Source: Streptomyces sp. LBL (GTDB lineage Bacteria; Actinomycetota; Actinomycetes; Streptomycetales; Streptomycetaceae). From it: a stretch of DNA of 64,000 bases. The notes below the pieces were generated by a model. That model was not told the origin of the DNA and did no database searches. It was given only the letters and a program-made list of their open reading frames with translations. Where the stretch lies: positions 124,001 through 188,000 of the forward strand of contig NZ_JARXYX010000009.1 in NCBI RefSeq assembly GCF_029893585.1, read 5' to 3'. Shown piece by piece: positions 28,190-36,113 of the stretch. The position numbers were made by a program, and so were the translations under genes. Every line of letters begins with the position of its first letter. Within the stretch, counting starts at the first letter, position 1.

Positions 28190-29081
28190 CCGCACCAACG
28201 AGCGTCTGAGCGTCTTCAAGACCTACAAGCTGTACGTCGGCGGGAAGTTCCCGCGTTCCGAGAGCGGCCGGGTGTACGAGGTGACCGACGCAAAGGGCAA
28301 GTGGCTGGCGAACGCGCCCCTCTCCTCCCGCAAGGACGCCCGGGACGCCGTGGTGGCGGCCCGTAAGGCGTTCGGCGCCTGGTCCGGCGCGACCGCGTAC
28401 AACCGGGGCCAGGTCCTCTACCGCGTCGCGGAGATGCTGGAGGGCCGCAGGGCGCAGTTCGTGCACGAGGTCGCCGACGCCGAGGGCCTGTCGAAGGCCA
28501 GGGCCGCCGACCAGGTGGAGGCGACCATCGACCGCTGGGTCTGGTACGCGGGCTGGACCGACAAGATCGCCCAGGTGATCGGCGGCGGCAACCCGGTCGC
28601 GGGCCCCTTCTTCAACCTGTCCTCCCCCGAACCGACGGGCGTGGTCGCGGTCCTGGCCCCGCAGAAGTCGTCGTTCCTGGGCCTGGTCTCGGTCCTCGCC
28701 CCGGTGATCGCCACCGGTAACACCGCGATCGTGATCGCGAGCGAGAGGTCCCCGCTCCCGGCCCTGTCCCTGGGCGAGGTGCTGGCCACCTCCGACGTGC
28801 CCGGCGGTGTCGTCAACCTCCTGTCGGGCCGTACGGCCGAGATCGCCACCCCGCTGGCCGCACACCAGGACGTCAACGCGATCGACCTGGCGGGCGCCGA
28901 CGAGATCCTGGCCAAGGAACTGGAGATCGCGGCGGCCGACAACCTCAAGCGCGTCCTGCGTCCACACCCTGTGGACGACTGGTCGGCAACTCCCGGCATC
29001 GACCGCCTGACGGCGTTCCTGGAGACGAAGACGGTGTGGCACCCGACGGGTTCGCTGGGCGCGTCGGGTTCGGCGTACTGA
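28182..29081 (+). CDS. Truncated aldehyde dehydrogenase-like protein lacking the catalytic cysteine
   Basis: A 299-residue protein with the N-terminal cofactor-binding half of an aldehyde dehydrogenase (KLYVGGKFPRSESG, GPFFNLSSPEPTGVVAVLAPQ, ATGNTAIVIASE), but the segment that would hold the catalytic Cys is missing: after the second nucleotide-binding region it passes to a unique tail ending SLGASGSAY. It is therefore a probable pseudoenzyme. The eight-base overlap with the complete dehydrogenase suggests a partner subunit. The arrangement recalls ALDH16 proteins, where an active and a decayed ALDH domain sit on one chain. Good codon use argues against a pseudogene. Confidence 0.85.
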   Translation: MSDRTNERLSVFKTYKLYVGGKFPRSESGRVYEVTDAKGKWLANAPLSSRKDARDAVVAARKAFGAWSGATAYNRGQVLYRVAEMLEGRRAQFVHEVADAEGLSKARAADQVEATIDRWVWYAGWTDKIAQVIGGGNPVAGPFFNLSSPEPTGVVAVLAPQKSSFLGLVSVLAPVIATGNTAIVIASERSPLPALSLGEVLATSDVPGGVVNLLSGRTAEIATPLAAHQDVNAIDLAGADEILAKELEIAAADNLKRVLRPHPVDDWSATPGIDRLTAFLETKTVWHPTGSLGASGSAY

Positions 29082-29085
29082 CAGG

Positions 29086-29184
29086 GCCGACATCGCGGAG
29101 TGCGGGGGCCGCGCCCCACCGCTCTACGTCATCGACGACGAAGTGATCCACATCCTGGTCACCCATCTCGGCCGAACGGCCTGA
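29086..29184 (+). pseudogene. Startless gene fragment, possibly the end of a RelE/ParE-type toxin
   Basis: An open frame with no usable start codon ends LYVIDDEVIHILVTHLGRTA. The pattern of a short hydrophobic strand, IDDE, a second strand and THLGR resembles the C-terminus of RelE/ParE toxins. It lies just after the aldehyde dehydrogenase-like gene and before a terminator. Treat as a remnant of uncertain origin. Confidence 0.3.
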
Positions 29185-29198
29185 GCCGCGACCGGACA

Positions 29199-29232
29199 GC
29201 GAAGGGGGCCGCGGCGCCGCGGCCCCCTTCGC
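29199..29232. terminator. Bidirectional hairpin terminator
   Basis: GCGAAGGGGGCCGCGGC followed directly by its exact complement: a 34-bp perfect palindrome between the rightward deoC operon and the leftward secreted protein gene ending at 29244. Confidence 0.8.
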
Positions 29233-29243
29233 GCGGACGGCGC

Positions 29244-29648
29244 TCAGCCGCCCAGCAGCTTCGTCGCGGCCCCCACCGCAGGCACGCTCCCGATCGACCG
29301 CGCCTGCGCGACCGGCCGGGTCAGCGCCTGCGAGGTGAGCGGCTTGAAGTCGCCCAGCTGGGTGCCGACGCCGTTGTCGAGGGGGTCGACGCCGGTGCCG
29401 GCGAGCGGGTTGGGCTTGAGGTCGGCCACCGGTCCGGTGGCGTAGCCGACCGTGCCGGCGGGGACCTGGAGAGCGGCCTGCGGGTCGACGCGGCTGAGCG
29501 ATGCGGAGCCGGAGCGCCTCGCGCCGGCGGCCGGCTCGCTGTCCGCGGCGGCCGTCGCCCCACCTGCTCCCAGGGCCACGCCGGCGGTCGCGAGGACCGT
29601 CAAGGCGCGCCGGGCGGTCGGGTTCTGGGAGGACATGTGTCGGGCCAT
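29244..29648 (-). CDS. Small secreted protein of unknown function
   Basis: A 134-residue exported protein: MARHMSSQNPTARRALTVL then a hydrophobic Ala/Gly-rich core and a likely cleavage after TAAADS. The mature part has no cysteines and is rich in Gly, Pro, Leu and Val (DPLDNGVGTQLGDFKPLTSQ). No domain recognised. A GAAGGTGG site supports ATG at 29648; ATG at 29636 is possible. It resembles in style, but not clearly in sequence, the secreted protein at 35630-35974. Confidence 0.7.
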   Translation of the reverse strand: MARHMSSQNPTARRALTVLATAGVALGAGGATAAADSEPAAGARRSGSASLSRVDPQAALQVPAGTVGYATGPVADLKPNPLAGTGVDPLDNGVGTQLGDFKPLTSQALTRPVAQARSIGSVPAVGAATKLLGG

Positions 29649-29775
29649 CGCTTCTGCCACCTTCTCCAGCACAGGGTAATCAGGTTGACACGAAGGGTAG
29701 TTGAGGTGTGACGCACGCTTCAAAGCCGACCTGCGGGGTCGGCAGGGCGTACGGGATGCGTCAAACTGGTGTCCC

Positions 29776-30411
29776 GTGAGCACTCTTCCGCCTCCGTCCG
29801 CCCGTGTCGTGCTGCTCTGCGGCCCCTCGGGCTCGGGCAAGTCCCTCGTCGCCGCCCGCTCCGGGCTTCACGTACTGCGCCTCGACGACTTCTACAAAGA
29901 GGGCGACGACCCGACGCTGCCCCTGGTGGCGGGGAGTTCCGACATCGACTGGGACCACCCGGACTCGTGGGACGCGGACACCGCGACCGCCGCGATCCTG
30001 GACCTGTGCCGCACGGGTCGTACGAAGGTCCCGGTCTACGACATCGCGCTGAGCGCCCGTACCGGCGAGGAGTCGGTCGACGTGGGGCGGACCCCGCTGT
30101 TCATCGCGGAGGGCATCTTCGCCGCCGAGATCGTGCCCCGCTGCCGTGAACTGGGCGTCCTGGCCGACGCGTTGTGCCTGAGCCGCGGACCGGTGAAGAC
30201 CTTCCGCCGGCGCTTCCTGCGGGACCTCAGGGAGGGCCGCAAGTCGGTGCCGTTCCTGCTGCGCCGCGGCTGGCGGCTGATGCGCCGGGAGCGTTCGATC
30301 ATCGCCCGCCAGGTCGCCCTGGGCACCCACCGCTGCGACCGGGACGAGGCCCTGAGCCGTCTCGCCCGGGCGGCGGTGGGCCGCAGCCCGGCAACGGCAC
30401 CGACGCCCTGA
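29776..30411 (+). CDS. Uridine kinase-like P-loop kinase
   Basis: A 211-residue kinase expected to phosphorylate uridine (and cytidine) to the monophosphate in pyrimidine salvage. The Walker A loop is LCGPSGSGKS; the LRLDDFYKEGDD segment matches the uridine kinase Asp-Asp-Phe-Tyr motif; IDWDHPDSWD and FIAEGIFAAEI also fit the family. GTG at 29776 is chosen from the first family-like residues. The gene is alone between two terminators and close to other nucleoside genes, but the regulon palindrome is not seen at its promoter. Confidence 0.9.
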   Translation: MSTLPPPSARVVLLCGPSGSGKSLVAARSGLHVLRLDDFYKEGDDPTLPLVAGSSDIDWDHPDSWDADTATAAILDLCRTGRTKVPVYDIALSARTGEESVDVGRTPLFIAEGIFAAEIVPRCRELGVLADALCLSRGPVKTFRRRFLRDLREGRKSVPFLLRRGWRLMRRERSIIARQVALGTHRCDRDEALSRLARAAVGRSPATAPTP

Positions 30412-30492
30412 CCGCGGAGTTCGGACGCCCGGGCAAGCACGTCCGAGCTCACGTCCGTGCAAGCGCGCCCGAACGCACCCGGCAACAGGAGA

Positions 30493-30531
30493 AGCGGGAC
30501 TGGACGGACCCCCCGGCCCTCCAGTCCCGCT
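30493..30531. terminator. Hairpin terminator between uridine kinase and sigQ
   Basis: AGCGGGACTGGA and TCCAGTCCCGCT form a perfect 12-bp stem with a 15-base loop between convergent genes. Confidence 0.7.
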
Positions 30532-30534
30532 CCC

Positions 30535-30630
30535 TGTTCCCCCGTGCTCCCCCGTGCTCCCCCGTGTTTCCCCCCTCGGTCCCCCGTGACCCCGTTGCTC
30601 CCCCTGTTACTGCTCCCCCGTATTCACTGC
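30535..30630. repeat. CTCCCCCGTG-type simple repeats
   Basis: Repeated CTCCCCCGTG and related C-rich decamers immediately downstream of sigQ. Related CCCCCGTGTG motifs also occur inside sigQ near 31205. Confidence 0.6.
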
Positions 30631-30641
30631 TCCCCGAACCC

Positions 30642-31385
30642 TCAGGCGACAAGCTCCCCGAAGGCGTTCTGCTCGTCACGGCCGAAGCTGAGGACCTCGT
30701 CCTCGCGCAGCCGGCGGAGCGACCGCCAGATGCTGGACTTCACCGTGCCGACACTGATGTCGAGGATCTCCGCGATCTCCGGGTCCGTGCGGCCCTCGTA
30801 GTAGCGCAGGACCAGCATGGTGCGCTGGACTTCGGGGAGGCGGGCGAGCGCCTGCCACAGGACGGCGCGCAGTTCGGTGCCGCGCATCGCGTCCGTGTCG
30901 CCGGGCGTCTCCGGCAGTTCCTCGGTCGGGTACTCGTTCAGCTTGCGGCGGCGCCACGCGCTGATGTGCAGATTGGTCATGGTGCGGCGGAGGTATCCGC
31001 CGACCGCCGCCTTGTCACTGATCCGTTCCCACGCCCGGTACGTCGAGAACAGCGCGCTCTGCAGCAGGTCCTCGGCCTCGAAGCGGTCGCCGGTCAGGTG
31101 GTAGGCGGTTGCGTACAGGGAGGCGCGGCGCTCCTGGACGTAGGCGGTGAACTCCACCTCCGACAGCGAGCGACGCTCCCCCGAGCCCTCCCCGTACGCG
31201 GTTCCCCCGTGTGTTTCCCCCGTGTGAGCGTCGACCACCGACATGTACGCGGTGTGCTGACGCCCGGTGCCACGAGCGGTCCCCCGGCCGCTCGCGGCGC
31301 CGGCCTTCTCGGAACCCCGGCCCCCGTTCACGTCGTGCAGACGCGTGATCACCGCGCTGGTGCTGTTGCCGTACAGCGTGTTCAT
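30642..31385 (-). CDS. sigQ: ECF RNA polymerase sigma factor SigQ
   Basis: A 247-residue extracytoplasmic-function sigma factor. After a 70-residue N-terminal extension, region 2 (AYVQERRASLYATAYHLTGDRFEAEDLLQSALFSTYRAW) and region 4 (ALARLPEVQRTMLVLRYYEGRTDPEIAEILDISVGTVKSSIWRSLRRLRED) are clear. It is divergent from afsQ1, and an AfsQ1-type binding site lies in the shared promoter region. In S. coelicolor SigQ is controlled by AfsQ1/Q2 and affects antibiotic production. Start ATG at 31385 follows GGGAGG. Confidence 0.94.
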   Translation of the reverse strand: MNTLYGNSTSAVITRLHDVNGGRGSEKAGAASGRGTARGTGRQHTAYMSVVDAHTGETHGGTAYGEGSGERRSLSEVEFTAYVQERRASLYATAYHLTGDRFEAEDLLQSALFSTYRAWERISDKAAVGGYLRRTMTNLHISAWRRRKLNEYPTEELPETPGDTDAMRGTELRAVLWQALARLPEVQRTMLVLRYYEGRTDPEIAEILDISVGTVKSSIWRSLRRLREDEVLSFGRDEQNAFGELVA

Positions 31386-31491
31386 CTCGCGCCTCCCGCC
31401 GTGGACTTCCCGGTGTTCCGGTCTTGCGTCGTGCTTCCTTGCCTGTGCCGAGAAGCTTGCCGGGGCCACTTCATGACCGTGTCCGCCGACT

Positions 31492-31507
31492 GTCACAGAC
31501 CTGTCAC
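31492..31507. promoter_or_regulatory. AfsQ1-binding site between sigQ and afsQ1
   Basis: GTCAC-AGACCT-GTCAC at 31492-31507 matches exactly the published AfsQ1 consensus of two GTnAC half-sites six bases apart. It lies in the sigQ/afsQ1 divergent region, a known AfsQ1 target in S. coelicolor. Confidence 0.8.
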
Positions 31508-31656
31508 AGGCCCCCTCGGAGGGCACTCCCGGGGGTGGCGTGACTCCCCGTGGACAGGAGCACCACGAGCCCACGGACGTACAGCCGACGGAGAGGTGGC
31601 GGCCGGTATCCCTACTGGTGTCGCAGCCCCACCCCGCCATGGGCCAGAATGAGCCC

Positions 31657-32334
31657 GTGCCTTCCCTGTTGCTGATCGAGGACGACGACGCCATCCGTAC
31701 CGCCCTGGAGCTGTCTCTGACACGCCAGGGACATCGGGTTGCCACCGCTGCCACCGGCGAGGAGGGCCTGAACCTGCTGCGTGAGCAGCGGCCGGATCTG
31801 ATCGTGCTGGACGTGATGCTGCCCGGCATCGACGGGTTCGAGGTGTGCCGGCGTATCCGGCGCACGGACCAGCTGCCGATCATCCTGCTGACCGCGCGCA
31901 GCGACGACATCGACGTGGTCGTCGGCCTGGAGTCCGGCGCCGACGACTATGTGGTCAAGCCGGTGCAGGGACGGGTGCTGGACGCCCGGATCCGGGCCGT
32001 GCTGCGGCGCGGGGAGCGGGAGGCGAACGACGCGGCGTCGTTCGGTTCGCTGGTCATCGACCGTGCGGCCATGACCGTGACGAAGAACGGCGAGGACCTC
32101 CAGCTCACCCCGACCGAGCTGAGGCTGCTGCTGGAGCTGAGCCGGCGGCCGGGCCAGGCGCTGTCGCGGCAGCAGTTGCTGCGGCTGGTGTGGGAGCACG
32201 ACTACCTGGGCGACTCACGGCTGGTGGACGCCTGTGTGCAGCGGCTGCGCGCCAAGGTCGAGGACGTTCCGTCGTCCCCGACGCTGATCCGTACGGTCCG
32301 CGGGGTCGGCTACCGGCTGGACTCTCCTCAGTGA
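31657..32334 (+). CDS. afsQ1: Response regulator AfsQ1
   Basis: A 225-residue OmpR/PhoB-type response regulator. The receiver domain has the acidic pocket EDDD at residues 8-11, the phosphoacceptor Asp52 in LIVLDVMLPG and the conserved Lys in DYVVKP; the C-terminal winged helix binds DNA. Partner of AfsQ2 encoded next (4-base overlap). In S. coelicolor the pair responds to nitrogen conditions (glutamate medium) and controls antibiotic pathway regulators and sigQ. CAGAAT lies six bases before GTG at 31657, so the mRNA may be leaderless. Confidence 0.97.
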   Translation: MPSLLLIEDDDAIRTALELSLTRQGHRVATAATGEEGLNLLREQRPDLIVLDVMLPGIDGFEVCRRIRRTDQLPIILLTARSDDIDVVVGLESGADDYVVKPVQGRVLDARIRAVLRRGEREANDAASFGSLVIDRAAMTVTKNGEDLQLTPTELRLLLELSRRPGQALSRQQLLRLVWEHDYLGDSRLVDACVQRLRAKVEDVPSSPTLIRTVRGVGYRLDSPQ

Positions 32335-33920
32335 CCCGAGCGCACGGGGGGATCCGGGGCTGGGCCGCGGATCGCAGGACAGTGTGGTCGAGGCTGCGGT
32401 TCACCAGTCTGCGGCTGCGGCTGGTCGTCGTGTTCGCGCTGGTGGCGCTGACCGCCGCGGTGTCCGTGTCCGGGATCGCGTACTGGCTCAACCGCGAGGC
32501 CGTGCTCACCCGTACCCAGGACGCGGTGCTGCGGGGCTTCGAGCAGGAGATGCAGAACCGGGCGGGAGCGCTGCCCGAAAACCCCTCGCAGGACGAACTG
32601 CAGCGCACCGCGGGCCAGATGGCCAACAGCAGCCAGAGCTTCAGTGTGCTGCTGGTCGCCAAGGACACGAGCGGCACAACGGTGTACGGCAACTCCGGTG
32701 CCCTGGACGGCTTCACCGTGCGGGACGTGCCCGAGTCGCTGCGCGAGGCGGTGAACAGGCAGCAGCCGGTCAACTCCGCCAACAAGTACGCGTACCACCT
32801 GTATTGGCAGCGGGTGGTGGTCCACGGCACGCCGTATCTCGTGGCGGGTACGAAGGCGATCGGCGGCGGGCCCACCGGCTACATACTCAAGTCGCTGGAG
32901 CCGGAGGCGAAGGACCTCAACTCGCTGGCCTGGTCGCTGGGTATCGCCACGGGGCTCGCGCTGATCGGCTCCGCGCTGCTCGCGCAGGCCGCCGCCTCGA
33001 CCGTACTGAAGCCCATGCAGCGGCTCGGAGTCGCCGCGCGCCGGCTCGGCGAGGGACGGCTGGACACCCGTCTCAGGGTGACGGGGACGGACGAACTCGC
33101 CGATCTGTCCCGGACGTTCAACAACGCGGCCGAGGCGCTGGAGAAACGGGTGGCCGACATGGCCGCCCGCGACGACGCGTCCCGGCGGTTCGTGGCCGAC
33201 ATGAGCCATGAACTGCGGACGCCGCTGACCGCGATCACCGCCGTGACGGAGGTGCTGGAGGAGGAGCTGGAGGCGGAGTCCGGGTCCATCGACCCGATGA
33301 TCGAGCCCGCCGTACGGCTCGTGGTGAGCCAGACGCGGCGGCTGAACGACCTCGTCGAGAACCTCATGGAGGTCACCCGCTTCGACGCGGGCACCGCCCG
33401 GCTGGTTCTGGACGACGTCGACGTCGCCGACCAGATCACCGCGTGCATCGACGCGCGGGCCTGGCTGGACGCGGTGGAACTGGACGCCGAGCGCGGCATC
33501 CACGCCCAGCTCGACCCGCGCCGCCTGGACGTGATCCTGGCGAACCTGGTCGGCAACGCGCTCAAGCACGGCGGTTCGCCGGTGCGGGTCGCGGTGCGGG
33601 AGACGGACGAGGACGGCACGAAGGTCGAGGACGGCGCGAAGGTCGTCATCGAGGTGCGGGACCACGGGCCCGGCATCCCCGAGGACGTTCTGCCGCACGT
33701 CTTCGACCGGTTCTACAAGGCCAGTGCCTCCCGGCCGCGTTCCGAGGGCAGCGGCCTCGGTCTGTCCATCGCGCTGGAGAACGCCCACATCCACGGCGGC
33801 GGGATCACCGCCGCCAACTCCCCCGAGGGTGGCGCGGTGTTCACGCTGTGGCTGCCCCGGGACTCGTCGCCGCTCATGGAGGAGACCGACGAGGGCGAGA
33901 AGGCCGAGGGGGGCGCCTGA
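32331..33920 (+). CDS. afsQ2: Sensor histidine kinase AfsQ2
   Basis: A 529-residue membrane kinase. One transmembrane helix (LRLVVVFALVALTAAVSVSGIAYWL, about residues 30-55), an extracellular sensor region to about 205, a second helix, a HAMP domain, then the dimerisation domain with the phosphorylated His293 in FVADMSHELRTPLT and an ATPase domain with N (NLVGNALKH), G1 (DHGPGIP) and G2 (GSGLGLSIA) boxes. It phosphorylates AfsQ1. GTG at 32331 overlaps the afsQ1 stop (GTGA). The following lipoprotein gene overlaps its own stop codon. Confidence 0.96.
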   Translation: MTRAHGGIRGWAADRRTVWSRLRFTSLRLRLVVVFALVALTAAVSVSGIAYWLNREAVLTRTQDAVLRGFEQEMQNRAGALPENPSQDELQRTAGQMANSSQSFSVLLVAKDTSGTTVYGNSGALDGFTVRDVPESLREAVNRQQPVNSANKYAYHLYWQRVVVHGTPYLVAGTKAIGGGPTGYILKSLEPEAKDLNSLAWSLGIATGLALIGSALLAQAAASTVLKPMQRLGVAARRLGEGRLDTRLRVTGTDELADLSRTFNNAAEALEKRVADMAARDDASRRFVADMSHELRTPLTAITAVTEVLEEELEAESGSIDPMIEPAVRLVVSQTRRLNDLVENLMEVTRFDAGTARLVLDDVDVADQITACIDARAWLDAVELDAERGIHAQLDPRRLDVILANLVGNALKHGGSPVRVAVRETDEDGTKVEDGAKVVIEVRDHGPGIPEDVLPHVFDRFYKASASRPRSEGSGLGLSIALENAHIHGGGITAANSPEGGAVFTLWLPRDSSPLMEETDEGEKAEGGA

Positions 33921-34522
33921 TGAACGTACGCCGAGCGCTGGCGCTGCCCGCGCTGGCCCTGCTGCTCGCCGGATGCGGGATCCGGGCCACGGAGGTGCCG
34001 ACCGACTTCGGGCCCGCGCCGTCCCGGGTGCGGTGTTCGCTGTCCGAACCGGACGTCTCCACCCAGGCCTCGCGCGGGCTGCCGGTGCAGGTGTTCCTGC
34101 TGTGCGGCTCGTCCCTGGTGGCCGTCGACCGGACCGTGCGGGTCCCGGACGGTACGGCGGACTCCGCGCGGCGGGTGCTGGTGGCCCAGGGGCTGCTGGA
34201 CGAGCTCGCGGCGACGCCGTCGTCCGCGGAGAAGGAGGCCGGCTACACCACGGGCGTGCGCGGCGGCATGACGGTGGGCGGACCGCGTCCCAAGGACCCT
34301 GCGGACGCCCTCAGGCTGAGCAGCCCGCCCGGCGACCTCACCTCCTACGCCCTCGCCCAGCTCGTGTGCACGTTCTCCGACTCGGCGGCGGCGGAGGGCG
34401 ACGGCTCGGTCGTCCTCGGCGGCCCGGACCGCCGGCCACCGCGCCGTTACGCGTGCACGGACGAGGTCCGCACCCGGCCGGGCAGCACGGAGCCGCCGTC
34501 GACCGAGGTGACGGGCGGCTGA
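33920..34522 (+). CDS. Lipoprotein of the afsQ operon (GerMN-like length)
   Basis: A 200-residue lipoprotein: MNVRRALALPALALLLAGC with the lipobox LLAGC. The mature part includes VQVFLLCGSSLVAVDRTVRVPDGTADSARRVLVAQGLLDEL, which resembles the GerMN-type fold found in lipoproteins next to sensor kinases. Four or five cysteines are scattered in the mature protein. ATG at 33920 overlaps the afsQ2 stop (ATGA), so it is translated together with the kinase and may be an accessory sensor for AfsQ2. The role is inferred from position. Confidence 0.85.
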   Translation: MNVRRALALPALALLLAGCGIRATEVPTDFGPAPSRVRCSLSEPDVSTQASRGLPVQVFLLCGSSLVAVDRTVRVPDGTADSARRVLVAQGLLDELAATPSSAEKEAGYTTGVRGGMTVGGPRPKDPADALRLSSPPGDLTSYALAQLVCTFSDSAAAEGDGSVVLGGPDRRPPRRYACTDEVRTRPGSTEPPSTEVTGG

Positions 34523-34620
34523 CGGCTGACGGCTCGGTCGATGGCTGACGGCTGGCGGGCGGCGGGCGGCTGGCGGCTGGCGGCTGGCGGCTGGCGGCTG
34601 GCGGCTGGCGGGCGGCTGAG
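34523..34620. repeat. Seven-bp tandem repeat (GGCGGCT)
   Basis: Several GCTGACG units are followed by about seven consecutive GGCTGGC/GGCGGCT units up to 34618, directly after the lipoprotein stop codon. A typical replication-slippage tract; no gene. Confidence 0.75.
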
Positions 34621-34701
34621 GTACCCATGTGGCGGAGGCCTCATGCATGTACCTCCGGGTAACCCGGAACCGATCGTGCCGGAGGCCGCGTCTAGGGGGA
34701 C

Positions 34702-35253
34702 GTGCAGCGTCAAGGCTCCATCGGCGGCAGCGCCGCGATCAGCGTCCGTGTGGCAGGGGGTGTCCTCCTTGTCGCACATCTCGCGTTCGTCGCCTGGTAC
34801 ACGCTGCGCCCGCTGGACGTGCCCTGGGTGATGCCACCCAATCTGCATCCAGGGGCCGGCATCCGGTCCGATCTGGCGCTGGGCTGGCCGGAGGCCGCCC
34901 GGCGGGTCGCCGGAGGGCTCGGGCTGCTCGCCCCGCTGGGGGTGCTGCTCCCGCTGGTGCACGGCAGGAGCGCGGTCTTCCCGCTCGCGTCCCTCGTCCG
35001 TACGACCGCCGCAGGCGCCCTGATCTCGCTGGGCATCGAGCTGCTGCAGACCGGGGCTCCCGGGCAGCGCGTCGACATCGACTCGCTGCTCCTGAACACG
35101 GTGGGCGTGGCGCTGACCCACGCGCTCCTGGTGCCGGCGGCCCGCGCCTGGATCCGCCGCAGGAACGAGCGCGCCGAGCACGGCTCCGTCCGCCAGGAGG
35201 ATCCTTCTCAGGGTCGGACCCCGACGATTCCCAGGGTCGGGATCGCCCCATAG
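34702..35253 (+). CDS. VanZ-family membrane protein
   Basis: A 183-residue membrane protein of the VanZ-like family. Helices are visible at VRVAGGVLLVAHLAFVAWYTL, ARRVAGGLGLLAPLGVLLPLV, LVRTTAAGALISLGIELLQTG and LNTVGVALTHALLVP; the family signature around ELLQTGAPGQRVDIDSLLLNTVG is intact. VanZ homologues can alter glycopeptide sensitivity, but most actinobacterial members have no known role. GTG at 34702 follows AGGGGG closely. The C-terminal 40 residues are polar and basic. Confidence 0.85.
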   Translation: MQRQGSIGGSAAISVRVAGGVLLVAHLAFVAWYTLRPLDVPWVMPPNLHPGAGIRSDLALGWPEAARRVAGGLGLLAPLGVLLPLVHGRSAVFPLASLVRTTAAGALISLGIELLQTGAPGQRVDIDSLLLNTVGVALTHALLVPAARAWIRRRNERAEHGSVRQEDPSQGRTPTIPRVGIAP

Positions 35254-35346
35254 AGCGACGCTTCATCCCCTTCGTCCGCGTAGCTTTGATGTCAGACGAG
35301 GCGGTCACTCGGAACGCCTCTGGCAGACGCTCACGAAGGAGCCGCA

Positions 35347-35550
35347 ATGTCCCGCCTCGCCCGCCCCACCAACGACCGCATGATCGGCGGAGTGTGTGCC
35401 GCGCTGGCACGGCGCTTCGGCACCTCCGCGACGACGATGCGCGTCATCTTCGTACTCTCCTGCCTGCTGCCGGGCCCGCAGTTCCTGCTCTACATCGCGT
35501 TGTGGATCCTGTTCCCGTCCGAGGAGAAGGCCGCGCGCACGGCCTGGTGA
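35347..35550 (+). CDS. PspC-domain membrane protein
   Basis: A 67-residue PspC-family protein: MSRLARPTNDRMIGGVCAALARRFG is the family hallmark, followed by one long hydrophobic helix (TMRVIFVLSCLLPGPQFLLYIALWILF) and a short basic tail. PspC proteins sit in the membrane and link to envelope-stress responses. AAGGAG lies six bases before the ATG. It ends 16 bases before a strong bidirectional terminator. Confidence 0.9.
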   Translation: MSRLARPTNDRMIGGVCAALARRFGTSATTMRVIFVLSCLLPGPQFLLYIALWILFPSEEKAARTAW

Positions 35551-35565
35551 CCGTGTCAGCACGTA

Positions 35566-35610
35566 CGCCGGTGGGGCGCACCCCGTGTCCAAGGGTGCGC
35601 CCCACCGGCG
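35566..35610. terminator. Bidirectional terminator, 18-bp perfect stem
   Basis: CGCCGGTGGGGCGCACCC pairs exactly with 35593-35610 around a 9-base loop, between the convergent PspC gene and the secreted protein gene. Confidence 0.85.
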
Positions 35611-35629
35611 CGTTCGCAGGCGGTGCGGG

Positions 35630-35974
35630 TCAGCCGAGCGGAAGGCCGCTCACCGGCAGGCCCTGCGTGGGCAGGCCCTTGCCGGCGGGCAGACCGCCGA
35701 GCAGGCCGGTGACCGCGCCGGCCGGACCGTCGACGGGGGCCTTCCCGGCGACCGGCTGCACGGCGGCGAGCGCGGGCCGCGCCTGACCCAGCGCCTCACC
35801 GGCGTCCGGCAGCGCCTTGGCGACGTTCTGGGGCGGCAGCGCCTTGGTGACGGCGCCCAGCGCCTGCGTGGCGTCCGGAACGGCCGGAGCGGCGTTCGCG
35901 GCGCCCGCAGCGGTGGCGGCGAAGGCGACACCGAGAGCGGCGACACCGAGGGTCTTGGCAGCAGACTGCTTCAT
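35630..35974 (-). CDS. Small secreted Ala/Pro/Gly-rich protein
   Basis: A 114-residue exported protein. Signal peptide MKQSAAKTLGVAALGVAF with cleavage after GAANA; the mature part (APAVPDATQALGAVTKALPPQ...) is rich in Ala, Pro, Gly and Leu, has no cysteine and ends QGLPVSGLPLG. GAGGAC lies seven bases before ATG at 35974. Similar small secreted proteins are common in Streptomyces. Function unknown. Confidence 0.75.
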   Translation of the reverse strand: MKQSAAKTLGVAALGVAFAATAAGAANAAPAVPDATQALGAVTKALPPQNVAKALPDAGEALGQARPALAAVQPVAGKAPVDGPAGAVTGLLGGLPAGKGLPTQGLPVSGLPLG

Positions 35975-36113
35975 GAAATGCGTCCTCGAAATGGTGTTAC
36001 AGGGATGTGAGCGGTCCACGACCGTAAACATGTCGAGCGCTCCGCCGCAAACATCGAAACACGGACGGATGGTGAAAGCCCGCCCTCGTTCCGTATCCCC
36101 GCACTCCTGGAAG

